From an uncultured Dorea sp. (lineage in GTDB: Bacteria > Bacillota > Clostridia > Lachnospirales > Lachnospiraceae): a DNA stretch of 64,000 nt. Shown piece after piece: positions 43,303-52,697 of the stretch (its first letter is position 1; each line of letters starts with the position of its first letter). A model generated the notes under the pieces. That model worked only from the letters and a program-made list of their open reading frames with translations, did no database searches and was not told where the DNA came from. The position numbers and the translations under genes are program-made. The stretch spans positions 9,366 to 73,365 of the forward strand of contig CAJULU010000009.1 in the NCBI GenBank assembly GCA_910587575.1, read 5' to 3'.

Positions 43303-44742
43303 CTAGTATGACTTGCCCCAGTATGCCATGTGTTTCGCCAGTTTTCCACACCAGATACATTTGTCCGAAATCATGTCCTCATCCTCAATCAGACATCTGG
43401 TCGCCGCTCCGCCGGTCACATACTTCACTTCGCCTTCACACTCCGGATCACCGCACCAGCAGGCTTTCACAAACCCGCGGTTCTTCTTGAACTTCTCGGT
43501 CATCTCGTCCATCGTAACCGCTGTATCAATATGACCCTGAAGGAATTCGTTCGCCCTGTCATACATATCCTGCTGCATCGTCTCTAAAATATCACGAAGC
43601 TTTCCTGCAATCTCGTCCATGGAAACCACAATCTTCTCACGGGTATCACGGCGTACCACAATCACCTGGTTCTTCTCAAGATCCTTCGGCCCGATCTCGA
43701 TACGGGTCGGAATTCCTAACATCTCCTGCTCGGAGAACTTCCATCCCGGGCTCTTCTCGGAATCATCAATCTTCACCCTGTATCCGGCCTTCTTCAGTTC
43801 AGCCAGAAGAGCATGGGCCTTGTCAAGAACACCCTCTTTGTGCTGTGCAATCGGAATTACCCGGCACTCTACCGGCGCCACGTGCGGCGGCAGTACCAGC
43901 CCGTCGTCATCGCCGTGAACCATGATCAGAGCGCCGATACTTCTGGTAGACCATCCCCAGGAAGTCTCATATACACTCTGCAGCTCATTATTCTTATCTA
44001 CATATTTAATATCAAATGCATCCGGAAAACCGCTTCCGAAGAAATGGCTGGTGGCAGACTGCAGCGCCTTGCCGTCATGCATCAGAGCTTCAATGGTATA
44101 AGTGTCCTGCGCTCCCGCAAACTTCTCGTGCTCTGCCTTTCTTCCCGATACAAACGGAATCGCCAGCGTCTCTTTGTAACAGTCTTCATATACATGGAGC
44201 ATCTGAATGGTACGCTCCTCCGCCTCTTTATACGTCGCATGGATGGTATGGCCTTCCTGCCACAGGAACTCTCTGGAACGCAGGAACGGCCTGGTGGTCT
44301 TCTCCCACCGAAGCACGGAATTCCACTGATTCCACACCTTCGGAAGATCCCTGTAAGATTTTACCGTTCTTGCCCACAGGTCACAGAACAGAGTCTCTGA
44401 CGTCGGACGGATACACAGTCTCTCCTGGAGTCTTTCCATACCGCCATGGGTCACCCATGCAACCTCCGGTGCAAATCCATCTACATGGTCTGCCTCTTTC
44501 TCCAGAAGTGACTCCGGGATCAGAAGCGGAAGAGATACGTTCTCCACTCCGGTCTCCTTGAATCTTCTGTCAAGATCTGCCTGAATCAGTTCCCAGATCG
44601 CATATCCGTTAGGAAGATAGTTCAGGCATCCCTTCACGCTCGAATAATCACATAACTCTGCCTCACGTACCACGTCCGTATACCATTGTGCGAAATTCTC
44701 ATCCCGGGACGTGATATTTTTTACCAGTTTTTCCTTTGCCAT
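43303..44742 (-). CDS. proS: Prolyl-tRNA synthetase, archaeal/eukaryote-type
   Basis: This 479-residue class II synthetase charges tRNA-Pro. Class II motifs are visible (motif 2 around FLRSREFLWQEGHT; motif 3 region SWGWSTRSIGALIM). It lacks the large editing insertion of bacterial-type ProS and has the C-terminal zinc-like cysteine set (CWCGDPEC, CIWCG) and terminal Tyr of the archaeal-type enzyme. The ATG at 44742 follows AAAGGAGAAG; the longer in-frame region upstream is the T-box leader. Confidence 0.95.
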   Translation of the reverse strand: MAKEKLVKNITSRDENFAQWYTDVVREAELCDYSSVKGCLNYLPNGYAIWELIQADLDRRFKETGVENVSLPLLIPESLLEKEADHVDGFAPEVAWVTHGGMERLQERLCIRPTSETLFCDLWARTVKSYRDLPKVWNQWNSVLRWEKTTRPFLRSREFLWQEGHTIHATYKEAEERTIQMLHVYEDCYKETLAIPFVSGRKAEHEKFAGAQDTYTIEALMHDGKALQSATSHFFGSGFPDAFDIKYVDKNNELQSVYETSWGWSTRSIGALIMVHGDDDGLVLPPHVAPVECRVIPIAQHKEGVLDKAHALLAELKKAGYRVKIDDSEKSPGWKFSEQEMLGIPTRIEIGPKDLEKNQVIVVRRDTREKIVVSMDEIAGKLRDILETMQQDMYDRANEFLQGHIDTAVTMDEMTEKFKKNRGFVKACWCGDPECEGEVKYVTGGAATRCLIEDEDMISDKCIWCGKLAKHMAYWGKSY

Positions 44743-44875
44743 GTTTCTCTTCTCCTTTTCTTTTCCTGCAGGACCCTTGCCCCACGATATTGCCGGCTCT
44801 CCCTGTTTCCTGGTATAAACTGCCGGAAGTGCCTTCGCCTGTCGGAAGCCTCCCCGGTCACGGTCATCTTTACAA

Positions 44876-45166
44876 TAAAAAAACACCGGACCTTCGACTC
44901 CCATCATAATAAAAGGGACCGAAAAGCTCGGCGGTACCACCCTAGTTAACTGCGACCCTTTCGCAGTTCTCTCTTCATCGCCATTAACGCTGACGTCACG
45001 CTGCATTTTCACACAGCGGCTCCAAGGTAGGTTCATTATGTGCCAATCCAAGAATCTTCCAGCCTCCGGATTCTCTCTCTGTGGGACGCACGTTCATAAT
45101 TACTATTCCTCTTCACAGCCAGAACCCGCCTCTGCAACCATCATTGCCAGCGGGATTTTTAATTTG
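44876..45166 (-). promoter_or_regulatory. T-box riboswitch specific for tRNA-Pro
   Basis: The leader holds an AGTA bulge motif (45101-45104), a Stem I specifier region GAACCTACC (45026-45034) with CCT as the specifier codon for proline, and the canonical T-box AGGGTGGTACCGCC (44929-44943). A long terminator stem ends in TTTTTTT (44877-44883). Uncharged tRNA-Pro would stabilise the antiterminator and raise proS expression. Confidence 0.93.
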
Positions 45167-45172
45167 AATGTT

Positions 45173-45201
45173 ATTCTAATGGATGGCAGAAGATTTGTCA
45201 A
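45173..45201 (-). promoter_or_regulatory. Promoter of the proS leader
   Basis: Reading leftward, TTGACA (45196-45201) and TAGAAT (45173-45178) are spaced by 17 bases. The start point would be near 45166, at the head of the T-box. Confidence 0.8.
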
Positions 45202-45221
45202 GGGGGAAAATTTTTTCTTCC

Positions 45222-46193
45222 CTATCTCAGCAGGATATACACGAAAAACACCAGATACGCCAGCAGGAACATCAACCCTTCATTCCTCTGAATCTCCCGC
45301 TTACTCAGCGCCGCCACATATACAAGTAGGCTTGCCCCGATCAGGATTACCGTATCATACACCGCCGTAACGTCCATCACGATCGGAGTTATCGTTGCAG
45401 AAGCCCCCAGAATCAGAAGAATATTAAAAATATTCGAACCAACCACATTGCCCACCGCAAGATCATTCTCCCCTTTGCCGGCCGCCACCACAGACGTAAC
45501 CAGCTCCGGCAGCGATGTTCCAAGAGCCACGATGGTCAGCCCGATAAACGTCTGGCTCAGTCCGAACCGCTGCGCAATCACACTTGCGCTGTCCACTACC
45601 AGATTCCCGCCCAGAACGATCCCAGCCAGGCCGCATCCAATATACAGAGCACTCTTGAACGGACTTAACACCTTATATTCTTCCTCATCGTCTGTCTCCT
45701 GGCGGTTCCTTGCCGCAAGCGCATCCTTCACCGTTGCATAGAGGAAAATAAGGAACAGCACCAGAAACAGGATTCCGCCCCATCTTCCAAGAACGAACTT
45801 CCCCCCGCCGCTTAAAACTTTCATAACAGAAAAATCAGAATTCAGCAGGAGCAGGATTACCGTAATAAATATGGAGAAAGGAAATTCTTTCTTTAGCAAC
45901 GACCATTTTGCCTGAACCGGGTTCACCAGCGCACAGCACCCCAGAACCACCAGCAGATTAAAAATATTAGATCCAAGCACATTACTCACCGCAAGGTCAT
46001 TATCCCCCCGCATGGCCGCCGTAACACTCACCGAAAATTCAGGCATACTGGTCCCAAACGCCACCACCGTAAGTCCGATCACAATCGTCGGCACCTTCAG
46101 AAGCCGCGCCACGCTGGAACTTCCGTCTACAAAATAATCCGCCCCCTTAATCAATAACACAAACCCTATGATCAACAGTATATAATCCATCAT
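45222..46193 (-). CDS. Calcium/sodium antiporter (CaCA family)
   Basis: This 323-residue membrane protein has ten helices in two inverted five-helix repeats, each with the CaCA alpha-motif: GTSMPEFSVSV (first half) and GTSLPELVTSV (second half), each followed by NVLGSNIFN/NVVGSNIFN. It is a YrbG-type exchanger. The ATGATG start follows GAAGGATT. It is divergent from the pseudouridine synthase gene. Confidence 0.94.
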   Translation of the reverse strand: MMDYILLIIGFVLLIKGADYFVDGSSSVARLLKVPTIVIGLTVVAFGTSMPEFSVSVTAAMRGDNDLAVSNVLGSNIFNLLVVLGCCALVNPVQAKWSLLKKEFPFSIFITVILLLLNSDFSVMKVLSGGGKFVLGRWGGILFLVLFLIFLYATVKDALAARNRQETDDEEEYKVLSPFKSALYIGCGLAGIVLGGNLVVDSASVIAQRFGLSQTFIGLTIVALGTSLPELVTSVVAAGKGENDLAVGNVVGSNIFNILLILGASATITPIVMDVTAVYDTVILIGASLLVYVAALSKREIQRNEGLMFLLAYLVFFVYILLR

Positions 46194-46301
46194 AATCCTT
46201 CCCCATCCCTTAAATTACCGGTCAATTATTATTTGCATATTTTCCCGTACTATGTTTAAATGATAAGAGCAGATTCAATGAAAGTCAAGGAGAATTCACA
46301 G

Positions 46302-46991
46302 ATGATTACGAATGCATTAGAAATCTTATACGAAGACCCCCACATTCTGGTATGCGTTAAACCCTGCGGCATCGCCACCCAGAGCCGGACCCTCGGAAGG
46401 CCCGACATGGTGAGCCTCTTAAAGAACCACATCCACAAGACCTCCCGCACCAAAGGAGAACCCTACCTTGCAGTCATTCACCGCTTAGACCAGCCTGTAA
46501 CCGGTATTCTGGTCTTCGCCAAGACCCCCTTCGCAGCCCGTGAGCTGAACCGCCAGCTCACCAGCCAGGGCTTCGGGAAATACTACCGCGCCCTCGTAGA
46601 AGGCTGCCCCGCCACACCCGAAGGCACGCTGGAGCACCATCTGGCCAAAGACCCCCGCACCAACCTCTCCCGTGTCTGCCGCCCCGGCGCCCGCGGCGCA
46701 AAACCCGCCCGCCTCCGCTATCAGACCGTCCCACCCTCACAACGTTACTTCTCCGGCGAATACACGGCTCTGCCAGGCGTAACGGAACTGGAAATCCGGC
46801 TGGACACCGGACGCCATCACCAGATCCGCGTACAGCTCGCCCACATCGGCTGCCCCATCATCGGCGATACCAAATACAATCCCAGCCACACCGCCTCCCC
46901 CCTCTGGCGGAACATCTGCCTCTGCGCCTGCCGCCTGGACTTCTACCACCCAAGAACCCACAAGCTCCTCCACTTCCAACTGTGCGACTGA
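46302..46991 (+). CDS. RluA-family pseudouridine synthase
   Basis: This 229-residue RNA-modifying enzyme contains the catalytic motif HRLDQPVTG (about residues 63-71, catalytic Asp) and RHHQIRVQLAHIG near 178. No S4 domain precedes it, so the target is probably a single rRNA or tRNA site. ATG 46302 follows AAGGAG by nine bases; an in-frame ATG at 46260 lacks a site. Codon choice is strongly C-ending and GC-rich compared with neighbours, hinting at a different history. Confidence 0.9.
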   Translation: MITNALEILYEDPHILVCVKPCGIATQSRTLGRPDMVSLLKNHIHKTSRTKGEPYLAVIHRLDQPVTGILVFAKTPFAARELNRQLTSQGFGKYYRALVEGCPATPEGTLEHHLAKDPRTNLSRVCRPGARGAKPARLRYQTVPPSQRYFSGEYTALPGVTELEIRLDTGRHHQIRVQLAHIGCPIIGDTKYNPSHTASPLWRNICLCACRLDFYHPRTHKLLHFQLCD

Positions 46992-47010
46992 CCCCGCAGG
47001 CCGCAGGCGG

Positions 47011-47036
47011 TCCGGGGCAGTCCTGGCTGCCCCGGA
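47011..47036 (+). terminator. GC-rich hairpin after the pseudouridine synthase gene
   Basis: TCCGGGGCAG and CTGCCCCGGA form a perfect 10-bp stem with a six-base loop, 19 bases after the stop codon. No T-run follows, so it may terminate poorly or protect the transcript end. Confidence 0.5.
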
Positions 47037-47070
47037 ACAGGTTTCATCCCCAAAGACGGATAATCCCACA

Positions 47071-47100
47071 GAAAAAGAGGGCCCCTTACTCGCCCTCTTC
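47071..47100 (-). terminator. Terminator of spoVG
   Basis: On the minus strand AGAGGGC pairs with GCCCTCT, followed by TTTTTC. The stem overlaps the spoVG stop codon. Confidence 0.7.
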
Positions 47101-47355
47101 CTCCAATGCCTCTTCGTATTTCTCAAGGATAATACTCTGTATGCGCTCTCTTGTCCCAGAATTGATCGGATGTGCAATATCTCGATACTCTCCGTCCAAT
47201 GCTTTCTTGCTTGGCATAGCGATAAAGAGTCCTTTCTCACCCTCGATGACTTTAATATCATGTACCACAAACTCTTCGTCCATCGTAATGGACACAACTG
47301 CCTTGAGTTTGCCCTCCTTTGCCACCTTTCTCACGCGTACATCTGTAATCTGCAT
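47086..47355 (-). CDS. spoVG: Septation/regulatory protein SpoVG
   Basis: This 89-residue protein matches SpoVG along its full length (MQITDVRVRK start; FVVHDIKVIEGEKGLFIAMPSKK core; DIAHPINSGTRERIQ near the end). SpoVG binds nucleic acids and influences sporulation, septation and surface gene expression in Firmicutes. It lies downstream of glgD with a 125-base gap and ends at its own terminator. Confidence 0.96.
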   Translation of the reverse strand: MQITDVRVRKVAKEGKLKAVVSITMDEEFVVHDIKVIEGEKGLFIAMPSKKALDGEYRDIAHPINSGTRERIQSIILEKYEEALEEEGE

Positions 47356-47480
47356 CTCCCTACTTGCCCCTTTCTTCCTTGAAGAACCGGCTGAAAAATA
47401 ACACCATCCTAATTCTGATTCACCCCATCGCCGCCTGTTTCCGAATGTGCCTGCACACCAGCCGTTTCCTTACTTATGCA

Positions 47481-48599
47481 CTAAAGTGCATACCTTTCGT
47501 TCTTTTCCACGACTACCTTCACACCATTCGTCCCGACATGGCGCGTGTTCGCTCTGATCGTATCCCTGCTTTCCACAATGCAGTTCTCGATATAGGTATT
47601 ATCCCCAAGATAAACGTCATTCAGAATAACCGAGTTTTTGATCACACAGTTATTTCCCACAAACGTCTTCTTAAAAAGAACCGAATTCTCCACCGTACCG
47701 TTAATAATGCTGCCGCTCCCCACAAGACTGTTCTTAACGATCGCTCCAGGATTGTATTTCGCAGGCGGCAGGTCGCTTACCTTAGAATAAACCTCTGGAT
47801 ACTCCCGGAAGAAATATCTCCTTACCTCCGGTTTCAGGAAATCCAGATTCGTCCGATAATAAGCTTCCACCGTTGAAATGTTGTTCCAGTAATCCTTTAT
47901 CTCATAACCGTACATCCGCTTCAGATTCTTGTATCTGATCAGAATGTCCGTTACGAAATCATGTCTCTCTTCCTCTGCGCAATGCTCGATGAGATCAATC
48001 ATAAGCCGTCTGCGGATCACGTAGATTCCGGCTGAAATCGTGTTCGACATCGCCAGCATGGGCTTCTCTTCAAACTCTTCAATGCGCATATCTTCATTCA
48101 GTTTCAATGTTCCAAAACGGCTGGCCTCCTGTTCCGTATCCAGCTTTTTGCAGACCACCGTAACATCCGCCTTCTTCTGGATATGATATTCCAGCACCTT
48201 ATTATAATTCATCTTATACACGGCATCCGCCGAGGCGATAATCACATACGGTTCATGACATTTTCTCAGAAAATCAAGATTCTGGTAGATGGCATCCGCA
48301 GTTCCCCGGTACCAGTACCCGTTGTCCGCCGTAATTGTAGGGGTAAATACATAGAGTCCCCCCTGCTTTCTCCCGAAATCCCACCATTTGGAGGAATTCA
48401 GATGCTCATTCAGTGAACGCGCATTATACTGCGTCAGTACCGCTACTTTCTGAATACGGGAATTGGACATATTGCTCAGTGCAAAATCAATCGCCCTGTA
48501 ACTTCCCGCAACCGGCATGGCCGCAATCGCCCGCCTCTGAGTCAGTTCCCGCATCTTATGGCTGTTACCGCCTGCTAATATAATACCTACCGCCCTCAT
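47481..48599 (-). CDS. glgD: Glucose-1-phosphate adenylyltransferase subunit GlgD
   Basis: This 372-residue protein resembles ADP-glucose pyrophosphorylase but carries GGNSHKMRELT in place of the catalytic GGxGxRL loop, typical of the GlgD regulatory subunit of Firmicutes. The C-terminus is a left-handed beta-helix with hexapeptide repeats (about 270-350). It starts with a 4-base overlap (ATGA) with glgC, with which it forms a heteromeric enzyme for glycogen synthesis. Confidence 0.94.
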   Translation of the reverse strand: MRAVGIILAGGNSHKMRELTQRRAIAAMPVAGSYRAIDFALSNMSNSRIQKVAVLTQYNARSLNEHLNSSKWWDFGRKQGGLYVFTPTITADNGYWYRGTADAIYQNLDFLRKCHEPYVIIASADAVYKMNYNKVLEYHIQKKADVTVVCKKLDTEQEASRFGTLKLNEDMRIEEFEEKPMLAMSNTISAGIYVIRRRLMIDLIEHCAEEERHDFVTDILIRYKNLKRMYGYEIKDYWNNISTVEAYYRTNLDFLKPEVRRYFFREYPEVYSKVSDLPPAKYNPGAIVKNSLVGSGSIINGTVENSVLFKKTFVGNNCVIKNSVILNDVYLGDNTYIENCIVESRDTIRANTRHVGTNGVKVVVEKNERYAL

Positions 48600-49870
48600 A
48601 CTCGTTCACCTGCCTTTATCAATGTCTCGCCGCTCGCCAGAACGCCGCCCGGATAATCCTCCTTAGACGTCACACCGCTGATGGCAGTATTCTTCCCGAC
48701 CTGTACTCCATCCGGTATCACCGAATTCTCGCCGATTGTCACCAGACCAAAAGAGTAAATCGCCGGTTTTGACTTATTCGGCACATCGCTGCCGATTCCC
48801 AGCGTCACATGATCCCCGATCTCACAGTTCTCGGCAACAATGGCCTTCTCCAGCACACATCCTCTGCCGATGTGAACATCCTGCATAATAATGGAATCCC
48901 GGATAACCGCACCCTCCTCAATGGTCACGCCCGACCCGATCACACAGTTATGCACCTCTCCGCAGATCTCAGAACCGTTGCCGATGATACTTCTGTCCAC
49001 AACAGCCTGTCCGGAAATATACTGGGGCGGAAGCGTCCCGCTGTTGGTATAAATCTTCCAGTATTCCTCATACAGATTAAACTCCGGAATAATGTCAATC
49101 AGTTCCATATTGGCCTCCCAGTAAGACCCCAGGGTTCCTACATCCTTCCAATATCCGTTATACTCATATGCAAACAGCCTCTGCCCTCTCTCATGGCAGT
49201 ACGGAATAATATGCTTTCCGAAATCACACCCCTGCACCTTCTCAAGCGCCACCAGCGCTTCCTTCAGAACCTTCCAGCTGAAGATGTAGATTCCCATGGA
49301 TGCCAGATTACTCTTTGGCTCGGGCGGCTTCTCCTGGAACTCGGCAATCTTCCCTTCCTCATCCGTCACAACGATGCCAAACCGGCTGGCTTCCTCTCTG
49401 GGCACCGGCATCGCCGCAATCGTAACATCTGCCTGGTTATCCTTGTGATAATCAAGCATCACCTCATAATCCATCTTATAAATATGATCCCCAGACAGTA
49501 TCAGTACATAGTCCGGATGAAACGTCTCCATATAATCAAGATTCTGGTAAATGGCGTTGGCTGTTCCCGTATACCACTCACTGCTGCTGCTCTTCTCATA
49601 AGGCGGAAGAATCGTTACTCCTCCGAAATTACGGTCCAGATCCCACGGTATTCCGATCCCGATGTGTGTATTCAATCGTAATGGCTGATATTGCGTCAGC
49701 ACTCCGACAGTATCAATTCCTGAGTTAATGCAATTGCTGAGCGGGAAGTCTATGATCCTGTATTTGCCTCCAAACGCAACGGCTGGCTTGGCCACTTTCG
49801 CTGTAAGAACCCCCAGTCTGCTACCCTGGCCTCCTGCCAGCAGCATTGCTATCATCTCTTTTTTCCTCAT
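48596..49870 (-). CDS. glgC: Glucose-1-phosphate adenylyltransferase (catalytic subunit)
   Basis: This 424-residue enzyme makes ADP-glucose from glucose 1-phosphate and ATP for glycogen. The catalytic loop LAGGQGSRLG (about 9-18), KPAVAFGGKYRIIDF, and SGDHIYKMDY are all present, with a C-terminal beta-helix. The ATG at 49870 follows GAAGGGGTGATG. The promoter TTCACT-N17-TATAAT lies at 49902-49930. The remaining glg genes are not in the window. Confidence 0.96.
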   Translation of the reverse strand: MRKKEMIAMLLAGGQGSRLGVLTAKVAKPAVAFGGKYRIIDFPLSNCINSGIDTVGVLTQYQPLRLNTHIGIGIPWDLDRNFGGVTILPPYEKSSSSEWYTGTANAIYQNLDYMETFHPDYVLILSGDHIYKMDYEVMLDYHKDNQADVTIAAMPVPREEASRFGIVVTDEEGKIAEFQEKPPEPKSNLASMGIYIFSWKVLKEALVALEKVQGCDFGKHIIPYCHERGQRLFAYEYNGYWKDVGTLGSYWEANMELIDIIPEFNLYEEYWKIYTNSGTLPPQYISGQAVVDRSIIGNGSEICGEVHNCVIGSGVTIEEGAVIRDSIIMQDVHIGRGCVLEKAIVAENCEIGDHVTLGIGSDVPNKSKPAIYSFGLVTIGENSVIPDGVQVGKNTAISGVTSKEDYPGGVLASGETLIKAGERV

Positions 49871-49901
49871 GTCATCACCCCTTCTCAGTAGTTTAATTGT
49901 T

Positions 49902-49930
49902 ATTATACCACATTTTTCCTCTATAGTGAA
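49902..49930 (-). promoter_or_regulatory. Promoter of glgCD
   Basis: Reading leftward, TTCACT (49925-49930) and TATAAT (49902-49907) are 17 bases apart, 32 bases upstream of the glgC start. Confidence 0.65.
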
Positions 49931-49995
49931 CAATATTTACAAAAATTTTGATTATATTGTAAACATTTTATTAAAATATTACAAAAAAAATCATC

Positions 49996-50024
49996 TTGGA
50001 TTTTTTTCCATATCTGTATATAAT
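49996..50024 (+). promoter_or_regulatory. Promoter of murC
   Basis: TTGGAT (49996-50001) and TATAAT (50019-50024) are spaced 17 bases apart, about 70 bases before murC and divergent from the glgCD promoter in an AT-rich region. Confidence 0.65.
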
Positions 50025-50095
50025 AATATGAAAAGAATCTTATTTTTATGACAAGTTATACTCTGTTTTTTAATTTAATTCAAGGAAGGTATCTT

Positions 50096-51475
50096 ATGTA
50101 TAAAATTAATTTCAAACAACCTGTACATGTACATTTTATCGGTATCGGCGGCATCAGCATGAGCGGACTTGCAGAAATCCTGTTAAAAGAAGGGTTTCGC
50201 ATCTCCGGTTCTGACAACAAAGAGTCTGCTCTTACGGATCATCTGGAGAAACTGGGGGCCACCGTCTTCTACGGACAGAAGGCTTCTAATATCATTTCCG
50301 GAATTGACGCCGTTGTATACACGGCTGCGATCCATGATGATAACGAAGAGTATCGGGAAGCCTTAAGGCAGGGGCTGCCTATGTTAAGCCGCGCCGAGCT
50401 TCTGGGACAGCTGATGACCAATTATAAAACCTCCGTGGCGGTTGCCGGCACCCACGGCAAGACCACCACTACCTCCATGCTCTCTCACATCCTGCTTGCC
50501 GGCCAGAAGGATCCCACGATTTCCGTAGGCGGTATCTTAAAGGCAATCGGCGGCAACATCCGGGTCGGGGGATCAGAGGTATTCGTCACGGAAGCCTGTG
50601 AATACACCAACAGTTTCCTGCATTTCTTTCCGAAGATCGCAATTATCCTGAATATCGATGCTGATCACCTGGACTTCTTCAAGGATCTGGATGATATCCG
50701 CCGGTCTTTCTGCAGATTTGCCGGACTGCTGCCCCAGGACGGTACCCTGATCATTAACAGAGAGATTCCCAATTTCGAGGAGATCACGGAGGGGCTTAAA
50801 TGCCGGATTATTACCTATGGAAATGACCCGTCTTCTGACTACAGCGCTGCCCATATTTCCCATAATGAACTTGGAGAGGCTTCTTTCGATCTGGTAAGGC
50901 ACGGCGAAGTCATTGACCGTGTCTCCTTATCCGTCAGCGGCGACCATAACGTTTCCAACGCCCTTGCTTCCATTGCTGCGGCAGACCTTCTTTCCGTCCC
51001 TCTTGCAGCATCCCAGACCGGGCTGAAAGAATTTCACGGAACAGACCGCCGCTTTGAATATAAAGGAGAGGTACAGGGAATCACCATTATTGATGATTAT
51101 GCACACCATCCGACAGAGATTAACGCATCCCTGACAGCGGCGCACAACTACCCTCATCGGGAGATCTGGTGCATTTTCCAGCCTCACACTTATACCAGGA
51201 CCAAACTGCTCTTCCCGGAATTCGTTGACGCACTGACAGCGGCAGACCACGTCATTCTTGCGGAGATCTATGCGGCGCGTGAGACGGATACACTGGGGAT
51301 TTCTTCCAGAGACATGGCCCGGGCCCTTACAGAACGGGGATGTGACGCATATTACTTCCCTTCTTTCACGGAAATCCAGGATTTCTGTATGAAAAAATGC
51401 CAGAAAGGGGACTTGTTGATAACTATGGGCGCCGGAGATGTTGTAAACATTGGCGAAGCGCTTCTAAAAGGTTAG
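50096..51475 (+). CDS. murC: UDP-N-acetylmuramate--L-alanine ligase
   Basis: This 459-residue Mur ligase adds L-Ala to UDP-MurNAc in peptidoglycan synthesis. Seen are the N-terminal Rossmann loop FIGIGGISMSG (about 14-24), the ATP loop AGTHGKTTTTSM (about 116-127), ITEACEYTNSF region residues, and the C-terminal domain with DDYAHHPTEI. The ATG at 50096 follows AAGGAAGG. Directly after its stop are three DnaA boxes. Confidence 0.95.
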   Translation: MYKINFKQPVHVHFIGIGGISMSGLAEILLKEGFRISGSDNKESALTDHLEKLGATVFYGQKASNIISGIDAVVYTAAIHDDNEEYREALRQGLPMLSRAELLGQLMTNYKTSVAVAGTHGKTTTTSMLSHILLAGQKDPTISVGGILKAIGGNIRVGGSEVFVTEACEYTNSFLHFFPKIAIILNIDADHLDFFKDLDDIRRSFCRFAGLLPQDGTLIINREIPNFEEITEGLKCRIITYGNDPSSDYSAAHISHNELGEASFDLVRHGEVIDRVSLSVSGDHNVSNALASIAAADLLSVPLAASQTGLKEFHGTDRRFEYKGEVQGITIIDDYAHHPTEINASLTAAHNYPHREIWCIFQPHTYTRTKLLFPEFVDALTAADHVILAEIYAARETDTLGISSRDMARALTERGCDAYYFPSFTEIQDFCMKKCQKGDLLITMGAGDVVNIGEALLKG

Positions 51476-51507
51476 TTTTCCACATTTTCCACATTTTTTT
51501 ATCCACA
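51476..51507 (+). promoter_or_regulatory. Three tandem DnaA boxes
   Basis: TTTTCCACA (51476-51484), TTTTCCACA (51485-51493) and the perfect consensus TTATCCACA (51499-51507) lie in the same orientation immediately after the murC stop. They are about 55-85 bases upstream of the -10 that serves the DnaD/DnaI-like operon, so DnaA could control replication-loader genes. Confidence 0.75.
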
Positions 51508-51556
51508 AAAAAGCTTGTTTTTCACGCAAAAACTTCTTTTTTGCCAGACCTTCTGG

Positions 51557-51565
51557 TGCTATAAT
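51557..51565 (+). promoter_or_regulatory. Extended -10 promoter of the dnaD-like operon
   Basis: TGCTATAAT is an extended -10 element with only a T-rich -35 region upstream. A short inverted repeat (CCAG/CTGG, 51544-51556) overlaps the spacer. It drives the genes starting at 51633. Confidence 0.6.
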
Positions 51566-51632
51566 GTGTCTACAAGAGGTATGATCTGCCAAAAATGTTA
51601 CGAACTGACAAAAGGAGGTCCGGCAAAGGATT

Positions 51633-52679
51633 ATGACGAAATTAACCCTGACTAATTACGCACTGGGGAATACCACCGTGCTTGAAAATGAGTTTATCGA
51701 CCAGTACATGGTCAAGGCGAATGGAGAATACGTGAAGGTATACCTTCTTCTTCTCCGTCACAGAAACAGGCCGGACGGAATGATGTCTGTCACCGAGATG
51801 GCGGATATCCTGGAATGTACGGAGAACGATGTCCGCCGGGCATTAAAATACTGGAAAAAGCAGGAGCTTCTGGATTACTGCGAGCATGCAGAGGCGGGGA
51901 CTTCCCCATCCATATTACATACCGAAGCGGTTCTGAATACCGGACAGTCTGATGCAGCGCCAGAGGATACGGCTTCTTCCAGCGCATCCGGAACAGCCGG
52001 CACGAATATCCAGCAATACCGGAACAGGCATGAGCGCAAGGAATTCAAAGAGCTCATGTTTGTGGCCGAACAGTATCTGGGCAAGACCCTGTCTTCGGTG
52101 GATATTGAGATGATTACCTATTTTTATGACACCCTGCACATGTCGGCAGAACTGATTGAATATCTGATCGAATACTGTGTAGAGAACGGACATAAAAGCA
52201 TGCACTACATCCGCAAAGTCGCACTGTCCTGGCATGACGCAAAGATTACCACTGTTTCTGATGCAAAGTCCAGCACCGTGCTGTATAACAAGAACTGTTA
52301 TTCCGTGCTGAACGCCTACGGAATTAAGGGACGCGCCCCTGCCGCTTCCGAGACTGCATATATCAGGAAGTGGAACGAGGAGTACGGTTTTTCCCTGGAT
52401 CTGATTCTCGAGGCCTGCAACCGGACTATGAACACGATTCATCAGCCGAATTTCGAGTACACGGACACCATACTCAGAAACTGGCTGGACAAGAACGTAC
52501 ATCACCGCAAAGATGTGGAAGCACTGGATATGAATTATATAAAGGAAAAAGAGCGCAGGAAGAAATCTGCCGTCAGGACGGCGCCTGCGGTCAAAAGCAG
52601 TAAGAATAACAAATTCAATAATTTTAGCGGACGTTCCTATGATATGGATTCCCTGGAGCGCAGGCTGGTACAGCAATAA
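51633..52679 (+). CDS. DnaD-domain replication initiation protein
   Basis: This 348-residue protein has an N-terminal winged-helix DnaD/DnaB-like domain (about 18-90; SVTEMADILECTENDVRRALKYW) and a DnaD_2 C-terminal domain (about 145-215; SSVDIEMITYFYDTLHMSAELIEYLIEYC), and a second such repeat near 235-290 (EKWNEEYGFSLDLILEACN-type). Such proteins help open origins and recruit the helicase loader. It is followed after 18 bases by a DnaC/DnaI-like ATPase. Confidence 0.88.
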   Translation: MTKLTLTNYALGNTTVLENEFIDQYMVKANGEYVKVYLLLLRHRNRPDGMMSVTEMADILECTENDVRRALKYWKKQELLDYCEHAEAGTSPSILHTEAVLNTGQSDAAPEDTASSSASGTAGTNIQQYRNRHERKEFKELMFVAEQYLGKTLSSVDIEMITYFYDTLHMSAELIEYLIEYCVENGHKSMHYIRKVALSWHDAKITTVSDAKSSTVLYNKNCYSVLNAYGIKGRAPAASETAYIRKWNEEYGFSLDLILEACNRTMNTIHQPNFEYTDTILRNWLDKNVHHRKDVEALDMNYIKEKERRKKSAVRTAPAVKSSKNNKFNNFSGRSYDMDSLERRLVQQ

Positions 52680-52697
52680 GAGGAGATTTCGCAGGAT

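Noticed and set aside
51476..51507. Chromosomal origin of replication.
   Set aside because: There are only three DnaA boxes and no dnaA, dnaN or recF nearby. Placement before a promoter fits gene regulation better.
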